The translations under genes and the position numbers were made by a program. Below the pieces are notes generated by a model. That model did no database searches. It saw only the letters and a list, made by a program, of their open reading frames with translations, and was not told where the DNA came from. DNA of 28,539 nt, from the NCBI GenBank assembly GCA_009746045.1, contig RPFO01002146.1, forward strand, positions 1-28,539, read 5' to 3'. The stretch is from Mesostigma viride. Taxonomy: Eukaryota; Streptophyta; Mesostigmatophyceae; Mesostigmatales; Mesostigmataceae. Position 1 is the stretch's first letter. The number at the start of each line of letters is the position of its first letter. Positions 25,638-28,539 of the stretch are shown piece by piece.

Positions 25638-26556
25638 TCAGGCAAGACCACCACGGCTGGCCCCAGGCGCGTCCTGGTTCTCCTTGTCGCTGTCGTCGCC
25701 GCTGTCGCTCACCACAATCAGCTCTGGTACCCTGCTACCTGCTGCGCCGTCGTCGACCCGCTGTCGGCCCGCGATGACTGAATCGTCACCGTTGGTAAAG
25801 TAGACAGGTGACAACCCGTCGTTGGCACCTCGCGGATTGTACGTTGGCACCTCGTGGTCGCCGAGTGCCTCGTCGCCTAGCCCAGCGACACCCCCTGCTC
25901 CTACCTCAAGGTCACTCTCGTACCCAAGAGGTGCAAACTCCTCCCAACGCGTCACACGAACGCGAAGGGGCGGGGGCAGTTCCTGAAAAGGAACTCTTAC
26001 TCGCTCTGGAAACCTGCCGACTCTTGTGCGCGCGGTCCTCCGGCGATGGCTTCCGCTGTCGCCCCGACCTCTGCAAGCCGCCTGTGATGCTCCGCTCCGC
26101 GTCGTTCACGCCTAACTGGCCCGCTGCAACACCCTCGTCGCCGATGCCGCCTGCGAAAGCACGTGGTACTCCCGCGCCCGCTACTGTCGGCACAAACTCG
26201 TGTCGCCCTGCGCCAGCTGCCTCCGCAACCTCGCCTCGCCTTGCTGCCAACTCCGTCCGCACTCGCTCTGCTACTGCAGTAATCACCGTCTGGATGCCGA
26301 CCAACCCGTGAAGCTCCTGCTCAAGGTCGTCGATGCTCCGGTGCTCCGGAATGACGATGGTTTGTACGTGTCGCAGAATTCGCTCCCAATCTTCGACCTG
26401 GTCGTCGACGAATTGCACGAAGCTGCGATTTACAGGCGGACGATCTGCAAGCAATAAAGATAGATCCCGAACGACACGGCGTAATTCAGGAGAAATCGAA
26501 CCCCCAGCAGACTGCCGAAACCGGAAATCCTGCTGCCGTTGTTCCTCCTGCACCAT
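25638..26556 (-). pseudogene. ORF0 of the outer element, unknown protein upstream of gag, one frame change
   Basis: The ATG at 26556-26554 lies 93 bases after the 5' LTR. The first frame (to 25912) is helix-rich: a Gln/Arg-rich start, then Leu/Glu/Arg amphipathic helices, then an Ala/Gly-rich part. A one-base change near 25930-25955 moves the reading to a frame that begins TRWEEFAPLGYESDL and ends with an acidic Asp/Ser tail at 25638. The total is about 306 codons, close to the 321 codons of the inner ORF0, with gag beginning about 100 bp later in both. No domain is recognised and sequence similarity to the inner ORF0 is weak by eye. Position, length and acidic tail are the shared traits. Confidence 0.65.
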
Positions 26557-26639
26557 TCACCACCGGACGAGCTCCTCTCGTCGTCAACGCTGCACACCGC
26601 AACCGGCAACGACCCTCCTGGCCGTTCCGCTGAGACTGG

Positions 26640-26649
26640 TTGTAATTTG
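26640..26649 (-). promoter_or_regulatory. Putative primer-binding region of the outer element
   Basis: CAAATTACAA on the minus strand begins at the first base after the 5' LTR. It is exactly complementary to the 3' UTR site at 12017-12026. No tRNA 3' end complement was recognised. Confidence 0.6.
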
Positions 26650-27345
26650 AGTTAACGTTCTTAGCACACGCAATGTGAAGGATATGGTTGCAATGCAGCA
26701 ATGTGTGAATATGGTTGGAAACGGAGCTTTGTTAAATCGGATAATGTTTACAGCGCTCACACACTTGAGGCTTGTACACGCGCTTGCCAAGTCAAGGCAC
26801 AACACGTGAGGCGGGCTCGCAAGAGATGCCCATTTGGCACTGGCCTATTGTTTATATACTTGTGCACTGTGCTTGCTAGTCCTGAGCAGCCTAGGAGGCC
26901 TGCTCAGTAATAACACCCCGGTACAGTATTCACTACCTGTACAGCGCCCAGCTCCTATACAGTAGGTCTGCCATACAGGCACAGTGACCACAGAGTACAG
27001 TCACCACAGTGATATTGCATCTGCACCTAGAAGTCCAGGACTAAGCCTGCGGTACCAACAGACCACAGGTTAAGGTTCCTATTTCCTGCGTACGACGTAT
27101 TAATCCAATACCGTCGTAGGTACAGCACCTAATTCCTGTCAGCCCAGGAATTACTGTCGACCCCATATGTCGTCGGCAAATATTCACGTCCGACTTAGAA
27201 GAACAGCCGGCTCGCGCTCGCGCGCGACCGGGAAGTCGGAACGCCATAACTTTCTTGATACTTGTCGGAATGAACTCGTTCCGGTGCCGCTGGAATCGCA
27301 GAGATATGCCGAATCAGGATCACGCCAATGCGCTTGGCGTTAACT
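26650..27345 (-). repeat. 5' LTR of the outer element (696 bp)
   Basis: This is a direct copy of 11147-11844 with two substitutions and two single-base indels. On the element's strand U3 starts at 27345 with AGTTA and a hairpin (27340-27322). Transcription would run to lower coordinates into ORF0. Confidence 0.96.
26851..26858 (-). promoter_or_regulatory. TATA-like box in the outer 5' LTR
   Basis: The minus strand reads TATATAAA about 490 bases into the LTR, with about 200 bases left before its end. This is a sensible position for a U3 promoter whose transcript begins some 30 bases downstream. The other LTR has the same box at 11348-11355. Confidence 0.6.
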
Positions 27346-27350
27346 GCGAC
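27346..27350. repeat. Target-site duplication GCGAC, right copy (outer element)
   Basis: This matches 11142-11146 directly outside the opposite LTR. Confidence 0.9.
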
Positions 27351-28376
27351 CCCCTCCGGCAGCAGGTCCGACGCGACCTCCTGTTGTACCGGCGCCGTCT
27401 GCGTCTGTGCCGGTTCCTATACCCCTGCTTCGGCCCCTGTCCCTTCGGCCCCGCGGTCTTTGGCTGCGGTTGTTCGGGCCAGCGGCCCTGATCCTCGCGC
27501 CACCCGCGCTGCTGATTCCCTCCGGGAGTTGTCCGAGGGCGATCAGGATCGGGTCCCTTCTGTGGTGCATGCGACGCCGGAGTCGCGCGACACGCCTGTC
27601 CTTGGGTACGGTATGTCTGCGCACGCCTGCCGACAGTGTGACCTGCCGCGCGCCTCCGCCGAGCTTGCCATTTCGCCCATGTCCCTCGGGTTCTCCCAGG
27701 TGTGTCGGGCGCCGCGGGACCGTGGCCTACCATTGAGACTGATCGGCCTCCTTTCGATATGGTTATTGTAGCTGATCCTGTGTTCCAGGGCGAGATCCTG
27801 GTTCGGCGCGTTCTGTATCGCTGGGCTAGGCGTCACAATGACTTGGACACCTACGGTGGGTTCCAGTGGGCTTACCCTCCGCCTCTGGGCATTATGGCCT
27901 CAGATGCCCTTACGGTAGAGTTTCCTGTGGTGCCGGGTGCTACGTACAGCACGGTTCTCCAGCCCATCCTAGAGTGGGATGCCCGTCGTCCAGCGCCCAT
28001 CCCGGGCCAGGGTCTGGACTCCCGTGGCCATCCTCCTCCTCGGGCTAGCGACTACCTCGAGACGTTCGGGTCGCGACAGTGTGCCCGTCGGTGGCGCTTC
28101 CGTGAGGTTCGGCACATCCGGATGTGGCCGTCTGACGTGGAGCCCCTGGTAGATCTGTTCTTCCCGACGGGTTTGCGCTCTCGGATCCGGTATCATCGCC
28201 TACTCCTGCGGGCTCTCTGCTTGATCGCGGTAGAGCCTTTCCTACGCCTCTTTGCCTGTGGTTTCCTGGACTGGGCCCGTCACAACGGTATGAAAGTGCC
28301 AAAAAATGCCCTTATAAGCCCTACATGGAGCAAATTGAGTCCAAACATGCTAGGTATTGGTAGGCAGCATGTCTAG
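27351..28376 (+). pseudogene. Pro/Ala-rich, possibly gag-like coding region, 3' part after the outer retrotransposon
   Basis: Joining 11146 to 27351 keeps the Pro/Ala-rich frame open for about 25 codons. The sensible reading then shifts one base near 27430-27450 and again near 27700-27720. The final frame (to 28376) encodes a more globular, Arg/Trp/Tyr-containing part, including ADPVFQGEILVRRVLYRWARR and RQCARRWRFREVRHIRMWP. After about 28296 the DNA turns abruptly A/T-rich and the coding character ends, although the frame stays open to 28376. No family is recognised. A gag of another LTR element is possible, as is a host gene fragment. Repeated frame changes show decay or sequence errors. 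Confidence 0.5.
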
Positions 28377-28539
28377 GACACCAGTAGAAGGAATTTGACT
28401 TTCCAGAATTTTCCGACATCGGTTGGTCTATTTTTGGCATGTCTATTTTAGCAACTTTCACATTTTAATAGAAACAAATACCATTTAATATGCAAATAAA
28501 GAGCTCCTGACCTGGCTGTTTGCAGGTAGGCTAATGCCC
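28377..28539. other. A/T-rich non-coding end of the window
   Basis: No feature was recognised. The composition matches the non-coding DNA on the left of the window rather than the GC-rich coding remnant, so a boundary near 28296 is likely. Confidence 0.4.

Larger units (their letters stand above)
11147..27345 (-). mobile_element. Outer copia-type LTR retrotransposon, minus strand, containing the inner element
   Basis: Two direct LTRs (11147-11844 and 26650-27345) and a GCGAC duplication define the element. Without the inner insertion (13959-22131 plus one CTGAT copy) it is about 8.0 kb. Read on the minus strand the order is 5' LTR, ORF0, gag, an in-frame UGA, integrase, retropepsin-like domain, reverse transcriptase, RNase H, 3' UTR, polypurine tract, 3' LTR. 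Its pol frame is continuous apart from the inner insertion, whereas ORF0 and gag each carry one frame change. The LTRs differ by two substitutions and two single-base indels, so insertion was recent. Confidence 0.95.

Overview
The window looks like a repeat-rich nuclear contig from a large eukaryotic genome. Evidence: Ty1/copia-type and Ty3/gypsy-type retrotransposons, long non-coding stretches, microsatellites and no operon-like gene layout. A unicellular or algal host is plausible because the copia-type proteins are unusual for land plants or animals (HGDD reverse transcriptase motif, odd domain order), but the sequence alone does not fix the species. No confident host gene, tRNA gene or rRNA gene was found.

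Positions 1-8340 are mostly non-coding. They hold an ~860-bp CCCTCC/CCT polypyrimidine array (852-1709). Three copies of a repeat carrying the core ACTCCGTTGGGA follow, two of them facing each other as long inverted arms (about 2980-3171 and 3490-3702). Two perfect hairpins abut at 2907-2970, and a possible small basic terminal exon lies at 3433-3534. Several AT-rich or palindromic repeats follow. Positions 8356-10303 are a broken Ty3/gypsy pol remnant (reverse transcriptase, RNase H, start of integrase). It is cut off exactly after the integrase YYW motif and joins a GC-rich Pro/Ala/Ser-rich coding region of unknown, perhaps gag-like, nature.

The main feature is a nested pair of young copia-type LTR retrotransposons. 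The outer element (11147-27345, minus strand) has ~697-bp LTRs, a GCGAC target duplication, and interrupts the Pro-rich region (10304-11146 resumes at 27351). The inner element (13959-22131, plus strand) has 644-bp LTRs that differ at only two positions. It sits in the outer element's reverse transcriptase gene with a CTGAT duplication. Removing it restores one open outer pol frame.

The two elements are diverged relatives sharing an unusual plan: LTR, extra ORF (ORF0, ~306-321 aa), gag with a CCHC knuckle, a single in-frame UGA, integrase, a retropepsin-like domain with DTN instead of DTG, reverse transcriptase with HGDD, RNase H, and a long 3' UTR. Canonical copia order places protease before integrase. 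Both LTRs begin AGTTA, end in T, and carry a hairpin at the U3 edge.

The most striking shared signals are non-coding. In each element the first 10-11 bases after the 5' LTR are perfectly complementary to a conserved site in that element's own 3' UTR. Each 3' UTR also has a hairpin followed 12-16 nt later by the same tRNA T-arm-like sequence, GGGTTCGATTCCCT. Together they suggest a retrotransposon lineage with its own 5'-3' RNA communication or priming arrangement.
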